12,468 nt of DNA from Candidatus Woesebacteria bacterium (GTDB lineage: Bacteria > Patescibacteriota > Microgenomatia > UBA1406 > GWC2-37-13), in assembly GCA_017993865.1 (NCBI GenBank), contig JAGOLU010000018.1, positions 1 through 12,468 of the forward strand, written 5' to 3'. Positions 1-7,498 of this stretch are shown in pieces (within the stretch, counting starts at the first letter, position 1; every line of letters starts with the position of its first letter). A program made the translations under genes and the position numbers. Under the pieces are notes generated by a model. The model was not told where the DNA came from. It did not search any database and worked only from the letters and a program-made list of their open reading frames with translations.

Positions 1-419
1 TCTTGTTTGTCGGCGCACGTCATAATGCTGCCACAAAAACCCTTGAGCACTTCGCGCACGATTTAGGTGTATCAGGCGAAAACTGGAAAGCATTTCCTGA
101 TGTTGATAAAGACAACCCTCAGCTCATCAATGTAATTCTGCAAGGAAAGCCAGACATTCTTTTCATCGCGTTTGGGTCTCCTGCACAAGAACTATGGATT
201 GAACAACACAGAAGAGAACTTGCAGGAGTGGTCTGCATGGGTGTCGGACAAGGATTTGATGTATATGGAGGTGCGGTGGCTCGAGCGCCTCAACCCCTGC
301 GGAGCCTCGGCTTAGAGTGGCTCTATCGCCTCATTACTCAACCATGGAGATGGAGAAGACAATTGCGGTTACTCAAATTTATCTACCTCGTGATACGGCA
401 GCGCATCTTTGCGAGTTGA
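1..419 (+). CDS. WecG/TagA/CpsF family glycosyltransferase, 3' fragment
   Basis: The gene is cut by the left edge; frame 3 is open from the first bases, and the TTG at position 3 is probably an internal Leu codon, not a start. The 138 visible residues are the C-terminal part of a WecG/TagA/CpsF transferase (PF03808), which moves N-acetylmannosamine or a related sugar from a UDP donor onto undecaprenyl-diphosphate-linked GlcNAc at the cytoplasmic face. Visible family signatures, in fragment numbering: KPDILFIAFGSPAQE (49-63; the family usually has GSPKQE, so Lys is replaced by Ala), VGQGFD (81-86), RAP (94-96) and GLEWLYRL (103-110). They are followed by a basic, hydrophobic tail (W-R-W-R-R-Q...) of the kind that holds this family at the membrane. 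The gene ends in TGA and overlaps the convergent flippase gene by 51 nt. Family assignment is firm; the exact sugar is unknown. Confidence 0.88.
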   Translation, partial: LFVGARHNAATKTLEHFAHDLGVSGENWKAFPDVDKDNPQLINVILQGKPDILFIAFGSPAQELWIEQHRRELAGVVCMGVGQGFDVYGGAVARAPQPLRSLGLEWLYRLITQPWRWRRQLRLLKFIYLVIRQRIFAS

Positions 420-1724
420 GCGGTATTTTTTGAGCTGTACGATAAGCGGATGAAATGTGGTTCTTAAATCGGTCAAAACTTGTCTCACGGCCAATAGGTT
501 AAGATCGAGCAATTTGTGCGAATAATACATAACTGCGATGAAGCTGCAAGACAGTAGGAGTTGGACATATGCGAATCCAATAGGTCCGTACACACGGGTG
601 AACCACGGAGTTAAAACCCAAGTCGATACAGTCCAAAAAATCATAAAATAGAACGGAACCTTGGGTTTTTTGAGTGCGTTAAAAATATTCATGAACGGAG
701 TTGAAAGGGTGGATAGGAATGCAGATGCACAAAACACATAGAGTATAGGCAGAGCATTTTCCCATTTTTGGTATTGGGGGATGAGTCGGATAAATAATGG
801 CATTCCGACGCCAACGGCGAGAATAATAGGTCCGAGAATAAGTGTTTGGAGCCAAATGGTCGCCGTAACTGTCCGTTGCAAGGCATCCTTATTGTCTTGC
901 AGTCGCGACAGCACAGGGAAGAGTATCTTTGAGACATTATCCATAATAATCCGTATAGGAGCTTCTGCCCATTTTTTTGCCCACACGATTTCGGCAAGCC
1001 CCTGAAACCCAAGCGTTCTACCCAAGAAAATCACCATGAGCTCATCCTTGATCAGTGCAAGAAACGAATTTGCCTGAAAAGGCAATCCGAAACTCATAAG
1101 TTCGTGGAGTGAAGAAAGTCGAAGTCCCAACCGCGGTCTCCAAGGAGATTGTCGATACATGAGAATCGTCCCCACAGTCGAACGGACTAACACACCAATC
1201 GCAAAGCTGTACAAATTTAACCCAGCGATCATACAAACAGAAACAATGATGTAGAAAATGGTGTTTTCTACAATCTGCACCTTCACAATAGAATGAAAAT
1301 GGACAGATCGTTCAAGGAGCACAGAAGGAATTGTTTTGAGGGATGATATGAAAAACCCCAAAAGAACAGCCCAGTATAGGTATATGGCTTCAGTAGGGAT
1401 TCTATAGAAGGTTTGGACAAACTGCGTTAAGAGAAACCCTACGCACACAAGCGTCGTAATCATCACTTGCTGAACAGTAAAGACGGTGCTCAAGTCGGTA
1501 TCCGACACTTCTTTCTTTTGAATGAGCGCACCTGCGAGGCCAATGTCTGAAATATAATTAAATATGGTGATCGTGGCGAGCGTCGTCGCATAGATTCCAA
1601 ATACTTCTTTTGCGGCAAGCGCAGTGATGATAAGGTTCGTAATGAGGCCCAATACGGCAGAATAGCCGCTTTGGAAAAACAAAAAGACTAGACTTTTGAG
1701 AGAATTACTTTTTAGAGTAGGCAT
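369..1724 (-). CDS. Wzx-like polysaccharide flippase (MOP/MVF superfamily)
   Basis: A 451-residue, almost wholly hydrophobic protein with roughly 12-14 predicted membrane spans. It has the layout of lipopolysaccharide/O-antigen flippases: an N-terminal FFQSGYSAVLGLITNLI helix, then FGIYATTLATITIFNYISDIGLAGALIQ, a pattern typical of Wzx/RfbX and teichuronic-acid exporters. It would flip a lipid-linked oligosaccharide across the membrane. It is the last gene of the minus-strand run. Its ATG lies inside the end of the preceding gene (13-nt overlap), which suggests translational coupling, but a TATACT box 6 nt before the ATG could also give it its own leaderless transcript. The last 17 codons (stop included) overlap the convergent WecG/TagA gene; the tail there is hydrophilic (KKYRSTRKDALPYHEVDKFE) and probably tolerates the overlap. 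Substrate unknown. Confidence 0.87.
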   Translation of the reverse strand: MPTLKSNSLKSLVFLFFQSGYSAVLGLITNLIITALAAKEVFGIYATTLATITIFNYISDIGLAGALIQKKEVSDTDLSTVFTVQQVMITTLVCVGFLLTQFVQTFYRIPTEAIYLYWAVLLGFFISSLKTIPSVLLERSVHFHSIVKVQIVENTIFYIIVSVCMIAGLNLYSFAIGVLVRSTVGTILMYRQSPWRPRLGLRLSSLHELMSFGLPFQANSFLALIKDELMVIFLGRTLGFQGLAEIVWAKKWAEAPIRIIMDNVSKILFPVLSRLQDNKDALQRTVTATIWLQTLILGPIILAVGVGMPLFIRLIPQYQKWENALPILYVFCASAFLSTLSTPFMNIFNALKKPKVPFYFMIFWTVSTWVLTPWFTRVYGPIGFAYVQLLLSCSFIAVMYYSHKLLDLNLLAVRQVLTDLRTTFHPLIVQLKKYRSTRKDALPYHEVDKFE

Positions 1725-3304
1725 ATGATGAGTATAAAGCTAATCACCGAAAGTATACCTGCCCCTACTCGGTATAATGTATTCGGATGAAACGAGGAGA
1801 AATCTCTTTGCAGACTTACGATATCTACGGGGTTGGGTTTTTGGGTGCGGAAGGTTTGCCAATACGTATAATCGACTGACTTTGGAACATACTCAGGCAC
1901 GTCATAGGCGGCACTCTCCCGTATATATGTTTCTGATGCAAACTGCATATCGATATCGCGGACAGGCAAAGTCCTTCCGTAGAAGTACTTGGTGGAGACT
2001 ATTAAAATAGCAACACCAAGCGTAAAACTGAAAGTGGTATAGATAAATTGTGCCAAGGGCGGCAGGACAATCTTTTTCAACTTCACGCGAAGCGAACTGG
2101 GTGCCACACGAGCGATTACGTTCGTAGTCCAGCGTTTGTATATTTTATTTAGACCCAACCTATCTCTCGCGACCACAATCTTGATGTGTTCGATGAGAAC
2201 CTGAATCGCCGCTGCCGATAGCGCGGCCATAAATATAAGCGCAATGCTCAAAAACCTCCAAGGAAACTGGACCACTTGAAGCGGTTGTACGATCTCCCAA
2301 AATAGCTGAGCATCATACAACGAAAGAAACAGCGCCCACATTGCTATGAGACCTTCGATATAGAGAGAGCGCCGTTTTTGAATAACAAATGACCCGAGGG
2401 TAATTCCGATCAGTGCGAGCATAATCTGTGCTTTACCGAGCATAAAGCTCATTCCATCATTTACACAGCCTTGAGTTGAGCCACCAAACCCCCAGGTGGG
2501 AGTGGTCCAGAGTTGTTCCACGCATAGGAAATGATCTCTGAAATTGGTAAGTTGTGCGATCTCAGTTGCGTGTGTTTGCCCAAGTTGCAGCAACGCGGGG
2601 ATCCAAAAGACTCCTGACATCGCTATGGTCAGGATGATAAACTTGACAGCATACGTTCGATGCCGGACTTGAGTGAAAACAGCATATATCAGAATGGTTG
2701 GCATCCAAATCAGGGAGAGAACGTTGTGAGCCATAAATGTTAGGCTGATAAGAAGGGCCGAAATGACTTTGTGTCGATGTGCAGCGTGAAGTGCCCAGAG
2801 CGACCACGGAGCGAGCGCCAAAAACCAAATTGTGGCCAAATTTCCTCTCACAAACATCTCACTTGCAAACCAAGGCGATGCCACAAAAAGTATTGCACCT
2901 ACGAACGCTGCTGGCTGTGCATATCGTTTGGCAAGCCATGCATACATCCCGCATCCTCCAACTGCAACAGCGAGCAGCATCGATAGGCGGACAGAGTCAA
3001 TGACCGTCAAGCCCAACAGATACAGCGTTGAGGATGCCCAATAGGCGACCGGCGCGTAAAACATGAATATTGGGTAGCCAATGCCAAAGTTGAAGTGTGT
3101 TGCCCATATTGGAGGGATATGCCATGTCTTGAGTGCGCTTGCGAAGTCTAAAATACGTGCATATTGAGTTTTGTCATGAAACAGAAACATGGTGTCAGCT
3201 GGCAGTAATTTGTTGCCGATCGTGGCCACGATAAGAACAACAAGAATGATTGGTACGAGATATTTTTGGATGGTTCGAACGATGATTCTATTAAAGATTT
3301 CCAT
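1712..3304 (-). CDS. PF10131-type (PTPS-related) multi-spanning membrane protein, probable GT-C glycosyltransferase
   Basis: A 530-residue membrane protein resembling the '6-pyruvoyl-tetrahydropterin synthase-related' family (PF10131). Despite the name that family has nothing evident to do with pterins and is related to YfhO/GT-C transferases. Recognisable pattern near the first external loop: HDKTQYARI (43-51), W61-H-I-P-P-I-W67, and GYPIFMFYAPVAYWA (76-90). H43-D44 sit where GT-C enzymes carry their catalytic acid. A large external loop follows near 255-290 (with CVEQLW and TQGCVNDG, two Cys), and near the C-terminus is PEYVPKSVDYTYW, like the 'EYLP' segment of relatives. It ends in a final span (GILSVISFILIICLL). 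It sits 4 nt after the preceding gene and overlaps the flippase by 13 nt. No Shine-Dalgarno; CAAAAT lies 6 nt before the ATG. Sugar-transfer function is inferred from fold and context. Confidence 0.78.
   Translation of the reverse strand: MEIFNRIIVRTIQKYLVPIILVVLIVATIGNKLLPADTMFLFHDKTQYARILDFASALKTWHIPPIWATHFNFGIGYPIFMFYAPVAYWASSTLYLLGLTVIDSVRLSMLLAVAVGGCGMYAWLAKRYAQPAAFVGAILFVASPWFASEMFVRGNLATIWFLALAPWSLWALHAAHRHKVISALLISLTFMAHNVLSLIWMPTILIYAVFTQVRHRTYAVKFIILTIAMSGVFWIPALLQLGQTHATEIAQLTNFRDHFLCVEQLWTTPTWGFGGSTQGCVNDGMSFMLGKAQIMLALIGITLGSFVIQKRRSLYIEGLIAMWALFLSLYDAQLFWEIVQPLQVVQFPWRFLSIALIFMAALSAAAIQVLIEHIKIVVARDRLGLNKIYKRWTTNVIARVAPSSLRVKLKKIVLPPLAQFIYTTFSFTLGVAILIVSTKYFYGRTLPVRDIDMQFASETYIRESAAYDVPEYVPKSVDYTYWQTFRTQKPNPVDIVSLQRDFSSFHPNTLYRVGAGILSVISFILIICLL
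1731..1736 (-). promoter_or_regulatory. TATACT -10-like box 6 nt before the flippase ATG
   Basis: TATACT (5 of 6) on the minus strand, separated from the flippase ATG by the six bases CATCAT. Same spacing as at 4896-4901 and 10543-10548. It lies within the coding region of the preceding gene, so a protein-coding origin of the motif cannot be excluded. Confidence 0.35.
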
Positions 3305-3308
3305 TGCG

Positions 3309-4889
3309 TTATTTTGCTCTCTGCTCTTTCATCTCAAATAAATATACTGAATCAATAGTATTATTTGGCTTATCATACTTTTGTATGAGGGTCATAATAT
3401 TTTCTTGCCAATAGACAGGGAAGTCCTTGCGATGTGAGAAAACCACAAATACATGCTTTGTATCCATTTCTTTCTGAGCTCGTAAAATATCTGTTTCGTT
3501 GAGTGGCCATGCACCTCGTATCTCAATGCGATCTTGAGGTTTGTGAAACACTTGTAGTACATCGGCAATAAGACCGAAATTTCCTTCGGCGAGCACAAGC
3601 GCATACTTACCATCGACTGTAGAATTTCGAACGACTTGCATCAAATCCTCAGCGCCCCACACTGCGGTTTGACCCTCTATGTACTGACCCCGATCTACTG
3701 CAGGGAAGGAAATTGCCTTCACGTTGAATAATATCGGGTAACTCAATCCGAGCAATACCACCACAGTAATCGGAATAAGCATTTGATAGATATTCTTTCG
3801 CGTGAATTGAGAAAACAAATATGCCGTAAGGATTATGAAAAAGGAAGGGAAGAATATGAGGTAGCGAGGGAAAAGAACTTTGTTGAAATTTATGATCAAT
3901 ACGAAAGGAACCATAATCCACAATGTAATATAGAGTGCGAGCCGAACATCTTTTTTGTAGAGTTGCCATAAACCAATCAGACCAAACAAAATGGGGAGCC
4001 ACCCACTCTCCCATGCGACATAGAGGGGAAGCAGTCGGATATTAGTTGAAATAAGTCCGAGAGGGTCCGCAAGCCATTCTTGTGGTGACAAGATGAACGT
4101 AAGGTTTTTTTGGGCAATGTAATGGAAAAATGGTGAAAAGAACTTCTGCGTCAAATATAAGCAGAGTGCAACGAAAGCACTCAGCGAGAATAAGGCGACA
4201 AAGTCGACTACTTTTTTTCTGTCGTGATATGTCTCATGAACAAATACCCTTACACTAGCTAAATTCTTTTTTGGATTGATTACAAAAATAAGAGCCCCTG
4301 CGCTGAGTGCGACGAAGAGAAATACTGATGATTTCGCAAGCAAGCCAATACCCGCAACAAATCCAAAGATGAGTGCAACATCTACCCTAAGATTCTTGGC
4401 AAGCAATATGGAAAAGAACAGTATCCAAATGACTGCGGCATTTACTCCTGAGTCCACGAGTGCCATGCGATCATAGAACAAAAAGTAAGGACACACAACA
4501 TAGAGCAGACCAGCCAATAGCCCAGCCCTTCTGCCCCAAAGGTACCAACAGAGTGCGATGATTCCAATGAGTGCTGCAAATCCAGTAGTCACCGAGAATA
4601 GTCTTCCGGCGAGTAATAGATTGTCTGGGAAGAGCTTGATAAATGGAATAGTTCCCCAGGTTTGCAATGGTTGTTTCCCATCGACCAACGAGATAAACCG
4701 CCACGCGGGGTCACCTGCGGCAATACGGGCCCAGTTTATGTATATTCCCTCGTCGGAAAATACGGGGAGAGCAAGAATGTTGGTAAGACGGGTCAAACTA
4801 TACGTGATCAGAAGAGCCAACAATTGGAGCACGTGAGCAACACGAAGCCGGCTTTTGAGTTTGACGATCAAGTCTGTGAATGATGCCAT
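3309..4889 (-). CDS. GT39/ArnT-like membrane glycosyltransferase (PMT_2 type)
   Basis: 526 residues, about 10-12 spans plus a C-terminal soluble region from about 400 on. GT-C enzymes of the PMT/ArnT type transfer a sugar from a polyprenyl-phosphate donor on the outer face of the membrane. The first external loop contains the acidic pair SDEGIY (D46-E47), followed by DGKQPLQTW (70-78, the counterpart of the EKPPL motif of ArnT) and YDRMALVDS (139-147, the counterpart of the 'aRs.l.D' helix). The C-terminal part (KYALVLAEGNFGLIADVL and onwards) is a predicted extracytoplasmic domain. Twelve nucleotides separate it from the preceding gene. No Shine-Dalgarno is present; instead a TATAAT box ends 6 nt before the ATG. 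Acceptor and sugar cannot be told from the sequence; protein O-glycosylation or modification of a lipid-linked glycan are both possible. Confidence 0.83.
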   Translation of the reverse strand: MASFTDLIVKLKSRLRVAHVLQLLALLITYSLTRLTNILALPVFSDEGIYINWARIAAGDPAWRFISLVDGKQPLQTWGTIPFIKLFPDNLLLAGRLFSVTTGFAALIGIIALCWYLWGRRAGLLAGLLYVVCPYFLFYDRMALVDSGVNAAVIWILFFSILLAKNLRVDVALIFGFVAGIGLLAKSSVFLFVALSAGALIFVINPKKNLASVRVFVHETYHDRKKVVDFVALFSLSAFVALCLYLTQKFFSPFFHYIAQKNLTFILSPQEWLADPLGLISTNIRLLPLYVAWESGWLPILFGLIGLWQLYKKDVRLALYITLWIMVPFVLIINFNKVLFPRYLIFFPSFFIILTAYLFSQFTRKNIYQMLIPITVVVLLGLSYPILFNVKAISFPAVDRGQYIEGQTAVWGAEDLMQVVRNSTVDGKYALVLAEGNFGLIADVLQVFHKPQDRIEIRGAWPLNETDILRAQKEMDTKHVFVVFSHRKDFPVYWQENIMTLIQKYDKPNNTIDSVYLFEMKEQRAK

Positions 4890-4895
4890 GGGCTC

Positions 4896-4904
4896 ATTAT
4901 ATCA
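4896..4904 (-). promoter_or_regulatory. Perfect extended -10 (TGA TATAAT) 6 nt before the GT39-like gene at 4889
   Basis: On the minus strand the TGA stop codon of the upstream GT39 gene is followed at once by TATAAT, so the stop codon also supplies the TG of a TGn extended -10. Six nucleotides (GAGCCC) then lead to the ATG at 4889, which places a normal transcript start on or next to that ATG. No good -35 is seen. It may be an internal leaderless promoter of the downstream genes. Confidence 0.5.
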
Positions 4905-6404
4905 ATAATCGCGCGCAAAGGCTTGCCATGGTCCACTGACACATACGGGCGCTACGGAGTTTGTATTCCAGGTGCGTGCTATGCGAAGGATTTGTGGGTC
5001 TGCCAAGTCAGCTTCGTGCACGACAAGAACTTTCTGAGCAAGAGCATCGGTCTTCATTTTATCCGATGAGTAATAGAAAGAAACGGGTTGATTCACATAG
5101 TACACAAATGCAGGAGCACTCCCATAAATGAACGAGCTACCTATCTGTAACTTTGCCGCTTCGATCACCTGTGCATCCGTGCGTTCTTGAGAGCTGACCA
5201 AGTATACAAGGGGCTCTCCACCGCCTTTCTCTATCGTGTTAATACAAAGGGCTAGGTTTGTTTTGTCAGGAACTTGATACTTCTGGAAGTCTTCAGAAAT
5301 TGTACGAATGCCAAAAACAGAAAGGTTAATCGCAACTATAAGAATTGGCAGAAAGACTAGATATTTATGTAGCTTTTGGATTTTATGAATGGTAAGACTG
5401 GCCCATATGGCTAGAAATGGAATAACAGGTATGGTATACCAGGTGAGTTTTGATTTCCCGACAGTGAGCAGAGCAAGATATACGAGAGGAAGGGCAATGG
5501 TCAGAGACACGAGTTTGCGCATGCTGGCATTCTGACCTTCTTTGTGCTGCAAGAAGCTCCGAAACACATACACTGCAAGGAGGATTCCGCCAATGAGAGC
5601 GATAACACTCCAAACGCCAAGATCATTCCCTATTTGTATAATATAGAAGAATCGATCTCCGAAATGAAGTTCAATGGGCCTCGTGATACGGGAGATCATA
5701 TGGTCCAAAAAGTGTGATTGAACGAATACGCTCCCAAACTTTGCAAACATTACGACATACCAAATCGACCCCACTACCATTTGAATGCTGTAATCTCTGA
5801 TTTTGCGGAGGGTAAGTGTTCTTGAGAACAACTCATAACACAGGTCGACAAGGAGAGGAATAAACCCGAGAAGCGACTTACTCCCCACACCCAACACGAT
5901 TGCCAACAGACGCAAACCGAGCTTTTCGGACACAACATAGAGCAACCATGACAGTGTGAGATACATATCTACATTAATTAAACTACTCCTATCCAAGAAA
6001 AAGTTCGAGCTCAATAGCACTGTTGCAGCGACGAGACCAACCATACTTTGTTTGGTGATCCTCTTGGCAATGGAATACACACTGACAAGAGTAAGAATTC
6101 CCAGTACGGCAGAAAGAATGCGAAGTGGGAGTATACTCGTTCCAAACAAAGCCATAAGCCCTCCCATGAGGACAAAAGGAACGGGAGGTTTCTCAAACCA
6201 AACTACCCCATTGTAATGCAAGGTGAGCGAGGGAGATTTCAACCACTCCTTTGCCACTTGTGCATAGATTGCTTCGTCCCAATCGTGTAGAGGGACGAAA
6301 TGTGACAGGCTAATTACCTGCCAAATTAAACCAACCGAAACAAGCAGAAGTAGTAACAGAATGAGAACCTTTTCGAGCTGGGGAGACAGTTTAATCTGTG
6401 GCAT
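4902..6404 (-). CDS. ArnT-like GT39 membrane glycosyltransferase
   Basis: The most canonical ArnT/PMT_2 protein of the window: 500 residues from the chosen start. DWDEAIYAQVAKEW carries the catalytic-type D43-E44, WFEKPPV (69-75) is the classic lipid-phosphate-contacting 'EKPPL' motif, and DRSSLINVDMYLTL matches the following amphipathic helix. About 10-12 spans and a C-terminal extracytoplasmic domain with AAKLQIGSSFIYGSAPAFVYYV follow. Start choice: the reading frame allows an ATG at 6452 (516 residues), which would overlap the GT2 gene by 31 nt and has neither a Shine-Dalgarno nor a -10-like box. The ATG at 6404 lies 17 nt after that gene's stop, has TAAATT 8 nt upstream, and places the first span at residue 13, so it is preferred with moderate confidence. 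It probably uses the lipid-linked sugar made by the upstream GT2 enzyme (inference from adjacency). Confidence 0.86.
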   Translation of the reverse strand: MPQIKLSPQLEKVLILLLLLLVSVGLIWQVISLSHFVPLHDWDEAIYAQVAKEWLKSPSLTLHYNGVVWFEKPPVPFVLMGGLMALFGTSILPLRILSAVLGILTLVSVYSIAKRITKQSMVGLVAATVLLSSNFFLDRSSLINVDMYLTLSWLLYVVSEKLGLRLLAIVLGVGSKSLLGFIPLLVDLCYELFSRTLTLRKIRDYSIQMVVGSIWYVVMFAKFGSVFVQSHFLDHMISRITRPIELHFGDRFFYIIQIGNDLGVWSVIALIGGILLAVYVFRSFLQHKEGQNASMRKLVSLTIALPLVYLALLTVGKSKLTWYTIPVIPFLAIWASLTIHKIQKLHKYLVFLPILIVAINLSVFGIRTISEDFQKYQVPDKTNLALCINTIEKGGGEPLVYLVSSQERTDAQVIEAAKLQIGSSFIYGSAPAFVYYVNQPVSFYYSSDKMKTDALAQKVLVVHEADLADPQILRIARTWNTNSVAPVCVSGPWQAFARDY

Positions 6405-6421
6405 AAGAAGGGAATTTATTG

Positions 6422-7192
6422 TCAGGTATACATTCCGCGCATATCGTACCATTTCAGACGTGCCATATCGGTGAGAGATTCGATCATATCCTTTACAAAG
6501 CTTACTCGTTTTGTCTCTACATGGCGCCAGAACACGCGCACTTCTTGTATATTACACTTCATTTTTTTTGCAATAAACAGAAATTCGAGATCAAAGATGG
6601 CAGAAACAGAAGGTTGGCTCCCGACAGACTTACGTTTGAATACTAAAAGTTTGTCTATTATCTTGAGCGCTGTGTCTCTGTGGAACAGCTTAAATCCACA
6701 CTGAGTATCTTTAATACCTTTCAGACCGAATAGGGTAGAGCGCAGAATAACCATCCCGAGGGCAAGGATTGTGCGGGTCAGTGGTGCATCGGGCCTCCGA
6801 ATGCCACGTGATCCGATAACAATCGGCGCGTCAGTTTTCGATTGTTCTGTGATGAGTTTATTTGCTTCCTCAATCGGTGTCGCAAGATCTGCGTCTGTCA
6901 TAAATACGAATTCACCACGGGCGTCCTTTGTCGCTGAGATAACGGTATTTGCTTTTCCCCCATGGGGCAAGGTGAGGAGTCTAAACTTGGGAAACCGAGG
7001 GAGGTATTCTTTGAGGACCAAATCACTTGTTTCATCGGTTGATCCATCGTCTGCAATGACCACTTCAAGAAAGCGAGGATCATCCTTGGTGAAATTGCCT
7101 ATCTTATCAAGCACACCCTTTTGTAGGTTTGCCGCCTCGTTAAAGATGGGGATAATGAGTGAAATGGACATTGCTAGGGCTAATTGTAGCAT
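6422..7192 (-). CDS. GT2 polyprenyl/dolichyl-phosphate glycosyltransferase (DPM1/ALG5-like)
   Basis: 256 residues, a single GT-A domain without the C-terminal membrane spans of some relatives. Motifs, in order: SLIIPIFNEAANL (nucleotide-binding strand), VVIADDGSTDET, HGGKANTVISA, TDADLATP (the D-x-D-like metal site), IGSRG, TQCGFKLF and FDLEFLFIAKK. This set is that of dolichyl/undecaprenyl-phosphate glucosyl- or mannosyltransferases (ALG5/DPM1 group), which charge a polyprenyl phosphate with one sugar from a nucleotide donor in the cytoplasm. It heads the five-gene minus-strand run and would supply donors to the GT-C proteins behind it. Start is uncertain: ATG 7192 has TACCAT exactly 6 nt upstream, while ATG 7171 (residue 8) gives the usual N-terminus MSISLIIPIFNE and has an extended -10 (TGC-TACAAT) 11 nt upstream. 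No Shine-Dalgarno precedes either. Confidence 0.9.
   Translation of the reverse strand: MLQLALAMSISLIIPIFNEAANLQKGVLDKIGNFTKDDPRFLEVVIADDGSTDETSDLVLKEYLPRFPKFRLLTLPHGGKANTVISATKDARGEFVFMTDADLATPIEEANKLITEQSKTDAPIVIGSRGIRRPDAPLTRTILALGMVILRSTLFGLKGIKDTQCGFKLFHRDTALKIIDKLLVFKRKSVGSQPSVSAIFDLEFLFIAKKMKCNIQEVRVFWRHVETKRVSFVKDMIESLTDMARLKWYDMRGMYT
7183..7191 (-). promoter_or_regulatory. Extended -10 element (TGC TACAAT) for the five-gene glycosylation run
   Basis: Read on the minus strand, TGC is followed directly by TACAAT (5 of 6 matches to TATAAT), a TGn extended -10. No convincing -35 lies 16-18 nt upstream. Transcription would begin near 7175, about 4 nt before the ATG at 7171, giving a nearly leaderless message. 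It lies directly behind the terminator-like hairpin of the small gene, where a new promoter is needed. If used, the alternative ATG at 7192 would be upstream of the transcript start. Confidence 0.45.
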
Positions 7193-7227
7193 TATGTAAT
7201 GGTAAGAGAAAGGGAAATGAAGTGGTT

Positions 7228-7280
7228 AAAAAGAGTGACCCCGCTCAAGTAATCTGCGTATGCAGACTCTCGAGCGAGGT
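7228..7280 (-). terminator. Strong hairpin with downstream T-run: intrinsic terminator of the small membrane-protein gene
   Basis: On the minus strand a 12-bp outer stem (7269-7280 with 7238-7249), two more pairs, one bulged A (7250), and a 5-bp inner stem (7262-7266 with 7253-7257) close a four-base AUAC loop: 19 pairs in all. A CACTC spacer and TTTTT (7232-7228) follow. The two outer-stem positions that are C-A mismatches on the plus strand become G-U pairs on the minus strand, and the same is true of the innermost of the two linking pairs. The structure is therefore formed by minus-strand RNA. It starts 8 nt after the TGA of the 68-residue gene. The 5-nt gap before the T-run is longer than usual. 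Confidence 0.75.
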
Positions 7281-7288
7281 TTGGCTCA

Positions 7289-7495
7289 TCATATAGATTG
7301 CAGAATCTCTTTGATGAGCTCGAATAGAGCGGTGATCGCTGCTATGCCGTAAATTACTCCAAATACGGCGACAAAAAGGAGCGATCCCCACTCATCAGGG
7401 TCAGGGCCGATCTTGTACCCCTCCCAGGCCACCCTGAGAAAGATATAAGATGTGGCTGCAAAAATACCGAGCAAAAGCAAGAACAACTTTTTCAT
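7289..7495 (-). CDS. Small two-span membrane protein of unknown function (68 aa)
   Basis: I do not recognise this family. The start is fixed by the Shine-Dalgarno: AGGAGG ends 8 nt before the ATG at 7495. A GTG at 7504 is in frame but lies inside the Shine-Dalgarno match itself and is unlikely. The protein begins MKKLFLLLLGIFAATSY, has a first span at about residues 4-22, an acidic loop with GPDPDEWG (30-37), a second span at about 38-58, and a short amphipathic end (ELIKEILQSI). The two N-terminal lysines suggest a cytoplasmic N-terminus, hence both ends inside and the acidic loop outside. A cleaved signal peptide (cut near F-A-A-T-S) is an alternative. There are no cysteines. It has its own promoter, structured leader and terminator, so it is a monocistronic gene set between two glycosylation runs. 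Presence of all expression signals makes it a real gene despite its size. Confidence 0.85.
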   Translation of the reverse strand: MKKLFLLLLGIFAATSYIFLRVAWEGYKIGPDPDEWGSLLFVAVFGVIYGIAAITALFELIKEILQSI

Positions 7496-7498
7496 CTC

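Noticed and set aside
689..1012. Long alternative frames inside the flippase and GT-C genes (for example 689-1012, 3649-4014, 6771-7199)
   Set aside because: They lie within genes having clear family motifs in another frame, have poor composition and no start signals.
6405..6452. ATG at 6452 as start of the ArnT-like gene
   Set aside because: It forces a 31-nt overlap with the GT2 gene and has no upstream signal; not excluded, only less likely than 6404.
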